Below, one piece after another: positions 18,057 to 27,016 of a DNA stretch of 64,000 bases (position 1 is the stretch's first letter; the number at the start of each line of letters is the position of its first letter). The notes below the pieces were generated by a model that was not told the DNA's origin, did not search any database, and saw only the letters and a list, made by a program, of their open reading frames with translations. The stretch spans positions 1 through 64,000 of the forward strand of contig PERG01000007.1 in assembly GCA_002928535.1 (NCBI GenBank), read 5' to 3'. The translations under genes and the position numbers were made by a program. The DNA comes from Methylotenera sp. (GTDB taxonomy: Bacteria; Pseudomonadota; Gammaproteobacteria; Burkholderiales; Methylophilaceae).

Positions 18057-18596
18057 TTAAGGAAGCTTTCTAAGTTTTAGATTACATAAAAAATTAACCA
18101 TCATGGCATTCATGTAACCCGCACAGGCACCCAATAAAACACTAAAGACGATGGCTATAATTGCATTTTTAAAAGTAAGCGATAATAAAATCTCTTGATC
18201 AAATAAGCCCGGAACACTTAAAAATGCCCAGATCAGAGCATAGCCATAGATGATGGCTGGTGTAACAGAGAACTGAATCACCGTACTCAATCGCATTAAT
18301 AAGGCAATTGCGGCAGCAATTAAAACGGGTGCCCAAAGCTGATCAGCGATAGCGCCAGAAAATGGGTTATTCATTACCGCTAACGCCGACATCCACGAGG
18401 CAAATGCTCCCAAGCAGATATGTCGAAGTGTGGCAAAAAAAGCCTGATTCTTATTGATACCGCCATCCATGTGAAAAAAACATGCCCAAGTGATAAAAAT
18501 TGGCCACGCTGGGATAAACGGAAAATAACCCAAGACATAAATCGCAATCGCAGTTAGGGTAAATCCGGATAACGTAATGGCATTAATAGGCTTCAT
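18057..18596 (-). CDS. DUF1097 family membrane protein
   Basis: A 179-residue integral membrane protein with five hydrophobic segments. It has the DUF1097 layout: an N-terminal GFTLTAIAIYVLGY segment, PIFITWACFFHMDGG, and a later FRHICLGAFASWM-like stretch (here RHICLGAFASWMSALA). The function of this family, which includes E. coli YcdZ, is unknown. It lies 26 bp after mxaL on the same strand, in the position where mxaD is found in other clusters, so it is probably co-transcribed with the mxa genes. Confidence 0.75.
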   Translation of the reverse strand: MKPINAITLSGFTLTAIAIYVLGYFPFIPAWPIFITWACFFHMDGGINKNQAFFATLRHICLGAFASWMSALAVMNNPFSGAIADQLWAPVLIAAAIALLMRLSTVIQFSVTPAIIYGYALIWAFLSVPGLFDQEILLSLTFKNAIIAIVFSVLLGACAGYMNAMMVNFLCNLKLRKLP

Positions 18597-18622
18597 TGTT
18601 GTTCCTAATTGTCTCTATGTCG

Positions 18623-19561
18623 TTAGATAAGCGCGCTTAATTTGCTAGCTAAGTTATGTCTGTATTGGGCTAACACCATTCCAATAGCACCCAGAATAAG
18701 TAACCAATCCAGCGGAAAACGTGTGGTGTCATGGCCTGCAGGCGGCTGATCGCGCATTGCACTTAATAGGCTTTCAGAGTGAGTAGCTCTTTTATATCTC
18801 GCCCCGATTTCAGCGGATAGTTCTTGCAGATAAGCACTTTCGAGCTTAGATAAATAGCGGTTGTAGTCATCAGTTGCAATTGAATCATCCCGTGTGCCTA
18901 CTGAATCTTCAGAAATGACTTGTGATGGCGCCATGATGGAGTTTGAATAAGCCCAATAACCGAGCACTTTATTATCACTATCCAATTTTGGTATCGGAAA
19001 AGGCTCATCGCCGCCTATCCCTACAATGAGCCAATCCTGTCCGCCTTGCCAAGTGGATAAGTCCGTTTTATTGGTGGCATTCAACTTGGGCGCTTCATCG
19101 CCATCCGTAAAAAATACCACTTGCGCGGGGGCTGACAAGGAACTCAAAATGGCCGTGACCGATTGCATGCCAAACCGGAGTCGGCTATTCCCCCGCCAAG
19201 CCATGCGCCATTCCAGATGCGCGACGCTGTCTTGGATAGCATCGTAATTCTTACAGACTTCGATTGGGGTGAATAATAATGCAACGCTTTCTGCTGAAAA
19301 CACGCTTAGGCTTACATTGGTGCCACATGGCAGCTCAGCAATGGTATTTTTCAGTAAGTGTCGCATATAAGCTAAACGACTCGCTGGCTCACCATTGATA
19401 GGCATGTCCACAGTATTCATGCTTTGCGTGACATCGACTACGAACAAGTAGTTATGTAGATCACGCTTCAGTGGAATGGTCGGGCGAAACAATGCCAATA
19501 TGAGCAATGCAAGCGCCATAATTAACAGCACACTATCCTGGTTTTTCAATAGCTGTTTCAT
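18623..19561 (-). CDS. mxaL: MxaL, VWA-domain methanol dehydrogenase maturation protein
   Basis: A 312-residue protein with an N-terminal and a C-terminal transmembrane segment around a von Willebrand factor A domain. The metal-site motif is DVTQSMNT in strand 1. In the mxa clusters of methylotrophs the gene order is mxaR-S-A-C-K-L, and this gene is the sixth and last of exactly that order here. MxaA, MxaK and MxaL are needed to insert calcium and assemble active methanol dehydrogenase. The start ATG overlaps the mxaK stop by 4 bp, indicating translational coupling. The assignment rests on order and domain type together. Confidence 0.88.
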   Translation of the reverse strand: MKQLLKNQDSVLLIMALALLILALFRPTIPLKRDLHNYLFVVDVTQSMNTVDMPINGEPASRLAYMRHLLKNTIAELPCGTNVSLSVFSAESVALLFTPIEVCKNYDAIQDSVAHLEWRMAWRGNSRLRFGMQSVTAILSSLSAPAQVVFFTDGDEAPKLNATNKTDLSTWQGGQDWLIVGIGGDEPFPIPKLDSDNKVLGYWAYSNSIMAPSQVISEDSVGTRDDSIATDDYNRYLSKLESAYLQELSAEIGARYKRATHSESLLSAMRDQPPAGHDTTRFPLDWLLILGAIGMVLAQYRHNLASKLSALI

Positions 19562-20145
19562 GGCAAACCACTCGGGATATTGCCCATGACAATGCCCAGC
19601 TCGTCTTGATCATTTTTAGCAACAGGATTCTCCGGCAAAAGTCTTAATACCCGATCTAAGTTATATCTGGCATCCATCCATTGGTTATCTAAACGCAGCG
19701 ATTGCTGATACGCCATCTTGGCTTGATTGATCAAATATTCAGCTTCGTCTTTTACCTCGCCATTCCCACCCTCGTTGGCGTTATGATTCACCATCAACCC
19801 GCGCATGAGGAAAATGTTGCCCAGGTTGTAATGCACCGCAGAAATTTGTGAGTTAGTCGCCGGCATTTCCATCAACTGCCCAAATAACTGACTTGCATCT
19901 TGGTACCTGCCGTTTTTAGCCAAGTGATAGGCATTGGCAAATTTCGCTTCAAACTTAAAATGGTCATTGCTGACTTTGCCATTGGTAGCAGCCGCTTGGT
20001 TAAATTGCTCCATCATATATAAATGCTTCCCGGTCGCCAGCGTGCCACCGATGCCAAGCACTAGCAACGCGACCAAGATTCGGTTTTTATTGCGAACGCT
20101 TAAAGCTTTGCTAACGCTCAAAATCTGGGTGTTGCTTGCTTCCAT
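19558..20145 (-). CDS. mxaK: MxaK, methanol dehydrogenase maturation protein
   Basis: A 195-residue protein with one N-terminal transmembrane helix (about 22-40) and a periplasmic TPR-like part: FKFEAKFANAYHLAKNGRYQDAS and SAVHYNLGNIFLMRG. The position between the two VWA proteins MxaC and MxaL agrees with MxaK. Known MxaK is required for calcium insertion into methanol dehydrogenase. Its start overlaps the end of mxaC by 28 bp and its stop overlaps mxaL by 4 bp, so the genes form one transcript. Confidence 0.87.
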   Translation of the reverse strand: MEASNTQILSVSKALSVRNKNRILVALLVLGIGGTLATGKHLYMMEQFNQAAATNGKVSNDHFKFEAKFANAYHLAKNGRYQDASQLFGQLMEMPATNSQISAVHYNLGNIFLMRGLMVNHNANEGGNGEVKDEAEYLINQAKMAYQQSLRLDNQWMDARYNLDRVLRLLPENPVAKNDQDELGIVMGNIPSGLP

Positions 20146-21116
20146 GCATTGATTCCTAAAAGTTTGATTAATAGCAGCAAACCAATCAACAACACAGCCG
20201 CTAAAATGAATAAAGAGGAGTAATCCTTGCCAGGTATTTTTTCCATATACCGGATGGGTTTTCGTTCGCGCAAGTTGATATCCTGGATAGCCGATTGCAG
20301 GGTTTTAGGATCCTCTGCTTCATAAGCCTGGTACTTGGTTTTTAAGGTTTGGAAGAATTTATGCAATTCAATTTCCGCCGGTTCTTCGGGATCAGAAACG
20401 CCAATATATTTAGGATTAAATATGCTGATGCCATCGGGTTGGCGCAACACAATCCAGTAAAGATTGACATGTTGCCTGGTAATCCAGTCGCTGATCTTTT
20501 GCTTGGCTTTGGGTGAAATGCGGCCCGCCCCATCCGATAGCAAAACAATCGCCCGGGAGCCGGAATCGGGCATTTTTTCAAACATCGTCACACCAGTGGT
20601 CACACCTGCGCCGATATTGGTTTGCAGCAGTCCTGAACCGCCTGCTGCCGCAATAGCCGCATGAATCGCTTCGCGGCTTTGGGTAAGCGGGAACACATGC
20701 ATGGCAGAATTACTGAACGTCACGATACCGACCATATCGTCTTTTCTGGCATCTACAAATTGCGTAATCAGGCGCTTGGCAGCACCTGATTTAGTCTCGC
20801 CTACACGACCCTCTACCCCAGCGCCCGCAAAAGGATCATCCATGCTCGCACTTCGATCTATGACCAATACCACTTGTGCGCCTTTGCCCGTACGCTCGAT
20901 TTGCGTAACGCGGCCTTGTGGCGCTGCCAGTGCGAGCACCATACACGCAATGATCGCAACCGATAAGTAGCGTAACAATAAGCTTGCGATGTCTGACACC
21001 CGATCTAACGGTACAAGCGCAAGCCAACTATAAACTCGACCCTCTTGGCGATTAAGCCAAAGTGGCACCAGACAAAGTGGCAGCAAACCTAACATCCACG
21101 GTTCTGCAAAACTCAT
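20118..21116 (-). CDS. mxaC: MxaC, VWA-domain protein of the mxa operon
   Basis: The start MSFAEPWML at 21116 overlaps the mxaA stop in an ATGA; a further upstream ATG at 21152 would add 12 residues inside mxaA. The 332-residue protein has N-terminal membrane helices, a VWA domain with the complete metal motif DRSASM (Asp87, Ser89, Ser91) and a C-terminal transmembrane helix. This is the BatA-like architecture of MxaC. In the mxa system such VWA proteins are thought to work with the MoxR-type ATPase MxaR, as chaperone-like partners in enzyme assembly. Confidence 0.9.
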   Translation of the reverse strand: MSFAEPWMLGLLPLCLVPLWLNRQEGRVYSWLALVPLDRVSDIASLLLRYLSVAIIACMVLALAAPQGRVTQIERTGKGAQVVLVIDRSASMDDPFAGAGVEGRVGETKSGAAKRLITQFVDARKDDMVGIVTFSNSAMHVFPLTQSREAIHAAIAAAGGSGLLQTNIGAGVTTGVTMFEKMPDSGSRAIVLLSDGAGRISPKAKQKISDWITRQHVNLYWIVLRQPDGISIFNPKYIGVSDPEEPAEIELHKFFQTLKTKYQAYEAEDPKTLQSAIQDINLRERKPIRYMEKIPGKDYSSLFILAAVLLIGLLLLIKLLGINAWKQATPRF

Positions 21117-22060
21117 GCGACGTTTCTTTCGCAATGTCGGCACTGGGCGCAAAATTGAATGAGCGCCGCAACGGTAATATGGGGTTTGTCACTCGCATTT
21201 ACTGCGAACAAAACGTGATTAGAGGCTTTAAAGAACTGGCTGATTTCCTGTTTGATATTGGCAAATGCCGGATGTTTTTGCACAAAAAGATCGATGTCAG
21301 TAGCAAATACATTTTCACCAAACGTTTGGTTGAAGGCATGATGAATGCTGGTAGTCGCTTGTTGAATGACCGCACTATCCTCAGTGTTACCAGCTTCTGG
21401 CAGGCTGCTTATTTTGCGATAGCTCATGGCAAAGGGCCCGCCCATCCCGGGAAACCATGTGAGATCCGCGTTGATGTAGATCAAGCCCAATGTGGCCAGC
21501 AATGTAAGGATAAGGAAAGTACCCAGCAGATATTTAGTATGTGTAGTCTCCACCAGCATAGGGCCGCGATATGGACTCATGTCCTGCTCAATATAGACTT
21601 CGCCGTTGACCGCTAAAGGTGATACACGGAATTTCCATTGAGGGATATTGATTTTGAGAGACTTCCCGGCATGGGTAATGATCAATGGATGTTTTGCAAT
21701 CTCAAGTTTTCTGACCGTAGGGCCGCTGGTAAAAATTTGATACTTGAGCTGCAATTGGTAGCGCGTGGACTTCGCTGTTTGCTTCTCCGTCGCCTTTACC
21801 GACCTAAGCTCAATGCCTTTTTGTTGCAAGCCTTTAGCTGGAATAGACGCAGAAGAAAGTTTATAAGGCGCTTTTACATTCAAATCGATCGTTCTGGTAA
21901 ATATGTCGCCCACCACATAGCCAATTTGTTTTTTCGAATTTTGAATGCGCAGCTCATATAACTCGGCAGCCATGGTGTTAGAAGCCAATGTGAACAGAAC
22001 GCATGCCAGCATGATCTTCAAGAAAGCAGTATTCACAATATTATTCAAGGGACTACTCAC
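21113..22060 (-). CDS. mxaA: MxaA, methanol dehydrogenase maturation protein
   Basis: A 315-residue protein with a signal peptide (about 1-32, NTMAAE), a periplasmic beta-rich part with GYVVGDIFTRTIDL, a transmembrane helix at about 178-198 (KYLLGTFLILTLLATLGLIYI), and a cytoplasmic tail with a helical FNQTFGENVFA segment. This order is that of MxaA, needed for calcium insertion in methanol dehydrogenase. The start overlaps the stop of mxaS by 4 bp and the stop overlaps mxaC by 4 bp. Confidence 0.88.
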   Translation of the reverse strand: MSSPLNNIVNTAFLKIMLACVLFTLASNTMAAELYELRIQNSKKQIGYVVGDIFTRTIDLNVKAPYKLSSASIPAKGLQQKGIELRSVKATEKQTAKSTRYQLQLKYQIFTSGPTVRKLEIAKHPLIITHAGKSLKINIPQWKFRVSPLAVNGEVYIEQDMSPYRGPMLVETTHTKYLLGTFLILTLLATLGLIYINADLTWFPGMGGPFAMSYRKISSLPEAGNTEDSAVIQQATTSIHHAFNQTFGENVFATDIDLFVQKHPAFANIKQEISQFFKASNHVLFAVNASDKPHITVAALIQFCAQCRHCERNVA

Positions 22061-22920
22061 AGCGCAGAAAATTGATAAAAGTATTCAGAAATGGCTTCGG
22101 CATTAAAGCCATTCTCTGCAAAATAGGGTGGTGATTCATAACGCATGAATAAGCTTTCTATGTCAGCCCTGCGCTGTGCGAACATCGCTTCAAACCGTTT
22201 TTTTAATTCTTTCCTGAAAAACAAAGTGCGTTGTTGGCCCGTTTCCGGATCAATGATGGTAGAAAACCCAAAATTGGGCAGGGATCTGTATTCTTCTGCA
22301 TCCCAAAGCACAATGGGTACCACATGATGGTTTGATAGCGTATTAAGCGCGGCTTCTATCGTCTCAAGCGGCATGTGGAAATCAGAAATAAGAAACACCA
22401 AACCGCGCGCTTGTCCGATAAAGCGATTGACATCTAACACTCCCTCAGAGCCAACAGAAGCGGGGGTATAGGTATGGAGGCGTTTGGTTAACTCGTAGGC
22501 ATCCTGCATACGATAGCTGGATTTCGTCGTCCAATCTTCCCGAACCACCTTATCGAAACCGATAAAACTAAATGTATCGCTCGCTTGATAGGCAGAATAG
22601 GCAACTGAGGCAGCAATCTCCGCAGCCAAAGCCATTTTGTTAGACTGCCCTGTGAATTGCATAGAGCCTGATAAGTCACACACGGCATAGATCGGCGTCG
22701 CATTCTTTTGATTGAAAATCCTGATATGCACTTGCTCGTTGGGATCGCGGATCGTCTGGTTAATATCAATGCGCCTGGCATCGGGGTAATCCACCAGCGG
22801 CACATTGCCTCTAAATTCAACACCAAGGCCACCCTGATGACCACGATGATAGCCGGCATGATAACTGCGTGAGCGCCAATTCACCTGATAAGTAAAGCTT
22901 TTTGCAAAGTCGGGGGTCAT
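22057..22920 (-). CDS. mxaS: MxaS, DUF58-domain protein of the mxa operon
   Basis: A 287-residue protein of the DUF58 group. The typical opening GLGVEFRGNVPLVDYPDARRID is present, then the VWA-like metal motif DLSGSM. It contains no clear membrane segment. DUF58 proteins occur next to MoxR ATPases throughout bacteria and probably serve as their substrate or adaptor. Here mxaS lies 29 bp after mxaR and overlaps mxaA by 4 bp. Its precise role in methanol dehydrogenase activation is not established. Confidence 0.9.
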   Translation of the reverse strand: MTPDFAKSFTYQVNWRSRSYHAGYHRGHQGGLGVEFRGNVPLVDYPDARRIDINQTIRDPNEQVHIRIFNQKNATPIYAVCDLSGSMQFTGQSNKMALAAEIAASVAYSAYQASDTFSFIGFDKVVREDWTTKSSYRMQDAYELTKRLHTYTPASVGSEGVLDVNRFIGQARGLVFLISDFHMPLETIEAALNTLSNHHVVPIVLWDAEEYRSLPNFGFSTIIDPETGQQRTLFFRKELKKRFEAMFAQRRADIESLFMRYESPPYFAENGFNAEAISEYFYQFSAL

Positions 22921-22949
22921 GTTTTGGAGGTTTATTTATCGGGTTCTAT

Positions 22950-23999
22950 TTATGGCACTGCCACGGTACGAATAATGGCCGTCATCAATTCGCGTGCCAG
23001 TACAGTGCGGCGTGATTCATACATAGAGCTGAGTACCAAACGGTGTGCCAAAGTCTCATGGAAAACGGTATGAATATCTTGTGGCAACACCGCATCCCGG
23101 TCAGACAGCCAAGCGTTAACCCTGGCTGCTTTAAGTAGCATCCCCATTCCGCGTGGACTTGCACCTGCATGGACGAGCCGATTGATATCTACCCCTTCGA
23201 TTTTAATGCCGTATTGGGCGGGGGTAAGGGTTGCTTGCCACAGATCCATGGCATAGTTTTCGATCAATGGGCTGGATTGAATATGCGATTGCAGTTGAAC
23301 ACTAAAATCGTTGAGTTGATCGAACGCCAAAACGCCCGGTTCCACTTGTGCCGTCAGGCTTTCGGTATCATGAAATTTGGTATTAAAAACAAGTGACTTC
23401 CGTATATCCAATTCTGCTGGCACCATGATTGGAATCTCCATCATAAAGCGATCTCGAGCTGCAGATGGAATCTCAAACGTTTCTTCTTTTTCCACTTGGT
23501 TACGGTCCGCAAATACCAGCATATGTGGCAAACGATATTCGCGTTTGAACGCATAGAGGCTACGCTCAGCCATGACGCGTAATAACAAAGAATGGACTTG
23601 TGGCCTGGCGCGGTTTATTTCATTAAAAAAGAACACCGATAGATTTTCGCCTGAGCGCAATAATGGCCCGGGATCAATTTGCGGCTTACCTTCAGCGCCC
23701 AAATGCGTGTGATAGATCAGGTCATTAGGCATCAGGTCTACCGTGCCTTCAACCCGCTCATAGCCGCCGCCTATGCCCCTGGTAACCGCTCTAAGTAATG
23801 TGGTTTTACCTACCCCCACGTCGCCTTCCAGAAGCACGTGACCCCGTGCAAATATGGCGATCAATATTAAGCGTATGGCAGCGTTTTGCCCTACGATGAC
23901 TTTTTTGACTTCTGATTCGAGCTTCAATGCGTGCAATCGCATATCACCTAAGCCACTCTCAATGAAACGCTTATCTATTGTTCTTACTGCCATATCCAT
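22950..23999 (-). CDS. mxaR: MxaR, MoxR-type AAA+ ATPase
   Basis: A 349-residue AAA+ ATPase of the MoxR subfamily. The Walker A motif GDVGVGKT lies at 59-66. The Walker B region reads FFFNEINRARPQ, where the usual aspartate before the catalytic Glu127 is Asn126. The sensor-like AARDRFMMEIP and the C-terminal lid with GASPRGMGMLLKAAR are intact. It is first of the six mxa genes here. MoxR proteins are chaperone-like ATPases for metal or cofactor insertion; this one is thought to act in methanol dehydrogenase maturation. It lies 70 bp downstream of a PPOX gene on the same strand. Confidence 0.93.
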   Translation of the reverse strand: MDMAVRTIDKRFIESGLGDMRLHALKLESEVKKVIVGQNAAIRLILIAIFARGHVLLEGDVGVGKTTLLRAVTRGIGGGYERVEGTVDLMPNDLIYHTHLGAEGKPQIDPGPLLRSGENLSVFFFNEINRARPQVHSLLLRVMAERSLYAFKREYRLPHMLVFADRNQVEKEETFEIPSAARDRFMMEIPIMVPAELDIRKSLVFNTKFHDTESLTAQVEPGVLAFDQLNDFSVQLQSHIQSSPLIENYAMDLWQATLTPAQYGIKIEGVDINRLVHAGASPRGMGMLLKAARVNAWLSDRDAVLPQDIHTVFHETLAHRLVLSSMYESRRTVLARELMTAIIRTVAVP

Positions 24000-24070
24000 A
24001 GTGTTCCTTTTTACTACTGGGTATTGCCAAGTCAGCTTTTAGTATTGAAGCCAGGTTGTAAATATGCAAG

Positions 24071-24727
24071 TCAGGCTTTGCCGTGGATGACCATTTCAAT
24101 ATATTGCTCGGTAGTGATCGTGCCACCCAGTGCGGTTGCGATGTGCTTATCCCGCTCAGGCAATGAGTCTTGCAGATTATCAATGCGTTTCCATTGTGCT
24201 AATGGCGTAGGGCAATTATCTTGGGGCACGTAGTGCGAAGATTCCACACGCTGGTATTTGTGAATATAGCGGGTGCAATTGATAAACACTTCGGTGACTT
24301 TGACTGTAACAATCATGTCTGCACCAGGAAACTGGCTGAGTAAGGCGCTGTTGGTCTCTGCCACAGCCGTGCCGTGCACCCGCACCCGGTGCGGGGTTTC
24401 GAAATCTATAAACAGCATGCCGATTTGAGGATGCGCGGTAATGTTACCCATGGATAAAAACATGCCATTGCCGTCGTAGCTAGGGAATGCCAGCTTCTGA
24501 CGGTCTAATACTTTTACGAACCCCGGGCTACCACCTTTATAAGAACAGGTGGGATAGCCACGATGATCCAGCGTGCTCAAAAAGAACATGTCTCTGGATG
24601 AGATGAAACCCTGATGCTCATCGGCTAATTCACTACTTACAATATTTGATTGCACAGCATTGGCTAATTTTTCAGTATCAAATGCGTGCTGTAATGTTCT
24701 GTGTTGGTGGCCGTATAAATCGCTCAT
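24071..24727 (-). CDS. Pyridoxamine 5'-phosphate oxidase-like FMN-binding protein
   Basis: A protein of 218 residues from the ATG at 24727 (an ATG at 24748 would add seven). It has the split-barrel flavin-binding pattern: ADEHQGFISSRDMFFLSTLDHRGYPTCSYKGG and GNGMFLSMGNITAHPQIGMLFIDF, then RVRVHGTA. Such proteins bind FMN or F420 and act as oxidoreductases of many kinds; the substrate is unknown. It is divergent from an IclR-type regulator with a palindrome between them, and lies just upstream of mxaR in the same direction. Confidence 0.86.
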   Translation of the reverse strand: MSDLYGHQHRTLQHAFDTEKLANAVQSNIVSSELADEHQGFISSRDMFFLSTLDHRGYPTCSYKGGSPGFVKVLDRQKLAFPSYDGNGMFLSMGNITAHPQIGMLFIDFETPHRVRVHGTAVAETNSALLSQFPGADMIVTVKVTEVFINCTRYIHKYQRVESSHYVPQDNCPTPLAQWKRIDNLQDSLPERDKHIATALGGTITTEQYIEMVIHGKA

Positions 24728-24843
24728 GATGAAGATTTTCTTATCCATTTATCGGATAGTTGATGATTAAATGTTTGAGTTTTCACCGAAACATATTAAT
24801 AATAAGCATTTAAAATAGTCAATGAGCTGAATATAATTAAAAG

Positions 24844-24856
24844 TCCGATATTCGGA
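24844..24856. promoter_or_regulatory. Possible IclR operator between divergent genes
   Basis: Palindrome TCCGA-TAT-TCGGA, 12 bp upstream of the iclR-like start codon. A related half-site (ATCGGAT) lies near 24755 at the start of the PPOX gene. Symmetry and position suggest the divergent IclR protein binds here; not otherwise supported. Confidence 0.42.
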
Positions 24857-24868
24857 TTAAGAGATAAT

Positions 24869-25684
24869 ATGAAAGTTAAAACAAAGTCTGTATCAGGGTT
24901 AGATAGCCAAGCTGCGGGAAGTCTGAATAGGTCCTCCATATTAATCAATTCAATTGCGAGAGGATCACGACAAGGCAGCCTTTTAACTGAACTGGTGAGC
25001 AGAACTGGCCTACCACGCCCCACCATCCATCGCATCTTGGACATGCTGATTGATATTGGTTGGATTATTAGAGATGAACATTCTTCGCGCTTCAAACTTG
25101 GCTCAGACTTAGCTGCAATCGGTTATACCGCAATCACGCACAATCCTCTCGAGCGGATTGCTAGTTTGCAGCTTAGCAAACTAGCTGAAGCGCTAAACCA
25201 AACCATCTACCTCAGCGTCAGATCTGGGCTGGATATGGTCTGTATAGGTCGATACGAAAGCCAGGCACAAATCATCGTGGGTAGAGGCTGGGTGGGCATG
25301 AGAGGCCCATTAGGCATGAGTCCCAGCTGCATGGGCATGTTTTCTAAAATGCCGCACGATGAAGTTCAGGAGATAATTAATGCCAATATTGCGCGCTATC
25401 ATCGGATCAAAGGGTTTGACGAACTAGGTTTTCGCCGGTCGGTTGAAGAGTCTAAAAAAAGAGGCTATGGCGTTTACGACAATATACTTTTAGACAGGAC
25501 TACCAGTGGGCTTGGCGCAGCGATATTGGATAGCTCAGGTTATCCCATTGCCTCGATAGGTACTACTTACATCACCAACTGGTTATCGGAAGACCAGAAG
25601 CAAAATTGCAGTCAAAAGCTTATAGACGTATCGCTGGAAATTGCATTGGAGGTCCTGTGTTTCGGTAATGACCACGCGAGTTAG
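24869..25684 (+). CDS. IclR-family transcriptional regulator
   Basis: A 271-residue protein. The N-terminal winged helix-turn-helix reads SLLTELVSRTGLPRPTIHRILDMLIDIGWI. The C-terminal effector domain shows NQTIYLSVRSGLDMVCIGRYES and GLGAAILDSSGYPIASIGTTY, as in IclR effector domains. It is divergent from the PPOX gene, which it probably controls together with itself. The effector is unknown. The stop codon overlaps the convergent DUF2490 gene by 4 bp. Confidence 0.92.
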   Translation: MKVKTKSVSGLDSQAAGSLNRSSILINSIARGSRQGSLLTELVSRTGLPRPTIHRILDMLIDIGWIIRDEHSSRFKLGSDLAAIGYTAITHNPLERIASLQLSKLAEALNQTIYLSVRSGLDMVCIGRYESQAQIIVGRGWVGMRGPLGMSPSCMGMFSKMPHDEVQEIINANIARYHRIKGFDELGFRRSVEESKKRGYGVYDNILLDRTTSGLGAAILDSSGYPIASIGTTYITNWLSEDQKQNCSQKLIDVSLEIALEVLCFGNDHAS

Positions 25685-26367
25685 AATTGCACAAAAAAGG
25701 ATGTAGATAAGATGTGATTAGACTGGTTCGGCGAGTTCTTTGCACCATCGACATATTGGTTTACATAGCCCAACTCAAGCCTTGAGTTTGCGGTAGTTTT
25801 ATATAAGAAGCCTGCAAACAGACGATTTTGCGCAAAACCATTATCCCCAGCCCAATTGGTTTTATTGAGATTAACCATCCACTCATCCCAGAATAGGTAG
25901 CTAAGTGAAGCGCTTTGACTCATCGGAATACTGCGCCTGATCAATTGACGGAAACGGTGTGACGTTTTATCGTCCACGTCATGGAAGCGCTGCTCAAGAC
26001 GTGAACGAAACAGCCAGGTATTGCCGGGATCTTTGCTAGACACATATTGGTATTGCTGCCAGACCCTATCTTCATAACTATGGCCATTGGCAGTTTTGGT
26101 ATCCGCATACAGATAGCCTAGCCATAGGCTGGAATGTTCTGAGATTTGCCAATTCAAGGCTGGCCGGATAAAGGCTTGATCATAATTTTTCCAGTCGTCT
26201 TTAAACCGACCCTGTGCTTCTAGGTACCAGCGCAATTTTCCGGGTATCAGTTGCCCCTCTCCAACAACCATAGCCCAGGCGCGGTTATCTTCAACCGGGT
26301 CAGCCTTAATGGATACTGCTGAGAGCGCAATGCCCAAGCTAAAAACGAGTTTGATTATTTTCTTCAT
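25681..26367 (-). CDS. DUF2490 outer membrane protein
   Basis: A 228-residue protein with a signal peptide (about 1-22, SIKADP). The mature protein is rich in short alternating beta strands with aromatic girdle residues and ends in phenylalanine (FFVQF), as outer membrane barrels do. The DUF2490 pattern is visible in AWAMVVGEGQLIPGKLRWYLEAQGR, SLWLGYLYAD and FLYKTTANSRLELGYVNQY. The function is unknown. No transport partner is nearby. Confidence 0.85.
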   Translation of the reverse strand: MKKIIKLVFSLGIALSAVSIKADPVEDNRAWAMVVGEGQLIPGKLRWYLEAQGRFKDDWKNYDQAFIRPALNWQISEHSSLWLGYLYADTKTANGHSYEDRVWQQYQYVSSKDPGNTWLFRSRLEQRFHDVDDKTSHRFRQLIRRSIPMSQSASLSYLFWDEWMVNLNKTNWAGDNGFAQNRLFAGFLYKTTANSRLELGYVNQYVDGAKNSPNQSNHILSTSFFVQF

Positions 26368-26633
26368 TGTCGGGTATTCAGAAATTTTGAAAGAGGCACA
26401 TATTTATTAATTGATATGGCATGACTGTCCTTTGCCGCAAAGCATTCGCACTATGCACAATCTGCATTAATTTTTCAACATTAAAGCAATAAATGATGGA
26501 AGAGAGGAATGTCACAAAAAATTAACGCAACTCCTCTGAAAAAAATGCACACTAATAACTGCAAGTTCGGTAGCAGATTAGAGTGACAAGAATATGACAG
26601 GAATTTAAATAATTCGCTAAAGGAGACAATAAA

Positions 26634-26900
26634 ATGAGAAAAACAGTCTTATTTGTACCCTTATTAATCTTAAGCTCATGTGCAGGTGTAAAAACGGCCC
26701 AAATTGAACCGGATGGGCATCAAGCTTATAAATTGTCCTGTAATGAGTTCAGTGTAAGTTTAGATGAATGCAAAGCGCAAGTAAGTCAATATTGTACGAA
26801 GGGCTATCAAGTAGTCGAGCATCATGAAGATAAAGCGCCTGACGCAGGCGATGGTTTTTATTGGCCATCTACACACCATTTGCGTGTCAAATGTTCGTGA
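26634..26900 (+). CDS. Small predicted lipoprotein
   Basis: An 88-residue product with an N-terminal hydrophobic signal and lipobox LSSC at about 13-16. The mature part has five further cysteines (SCNEF, DECKA, QYCTKGY, terminal KCS), which may form disulfides in the periplasm. AGGAG lies just upstream of the ATG. No family is recognised with certainty. The preceding 265 bp hold nothing identified. A strong terminator follows about 30 bp after the stop, which supports a real transcription unit. Confidence 0.7.
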   Translation: MRKTVLFVPLLILSSCAGVKTAQIEPDGHQAYKLSCNEFSVSLDECKAQVSQYCTKGYQVVEHHEDKAPDAGDGFYWPSTHHLRVKCS

Positions 26901-26928
26901 TAATGCCTTTACAACCTAAATAAAACTG

Positions 26929-26955
26929 AAGCCCGAATATTTCGGGCTTTTTTGT
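26929..26955 (+). terminator. Rho-independent terminator after the lipoprotein gene
   Basis: Perfect 9-bp stem AAGCCCGAA / TTCGGGCTT around TAT, followed by a T-run. It lies 29 bp past the lipoprotein stop codon. It can also end transcription from the minus strand because an A-run precedes it. Confidence 0.88.
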
Positions 26956-27016
26956 GGTTATATTTAATTTAACAGCTTTTTTTAACACGACGCGATTAAC
27001 CAGAATATGGTGCCAT

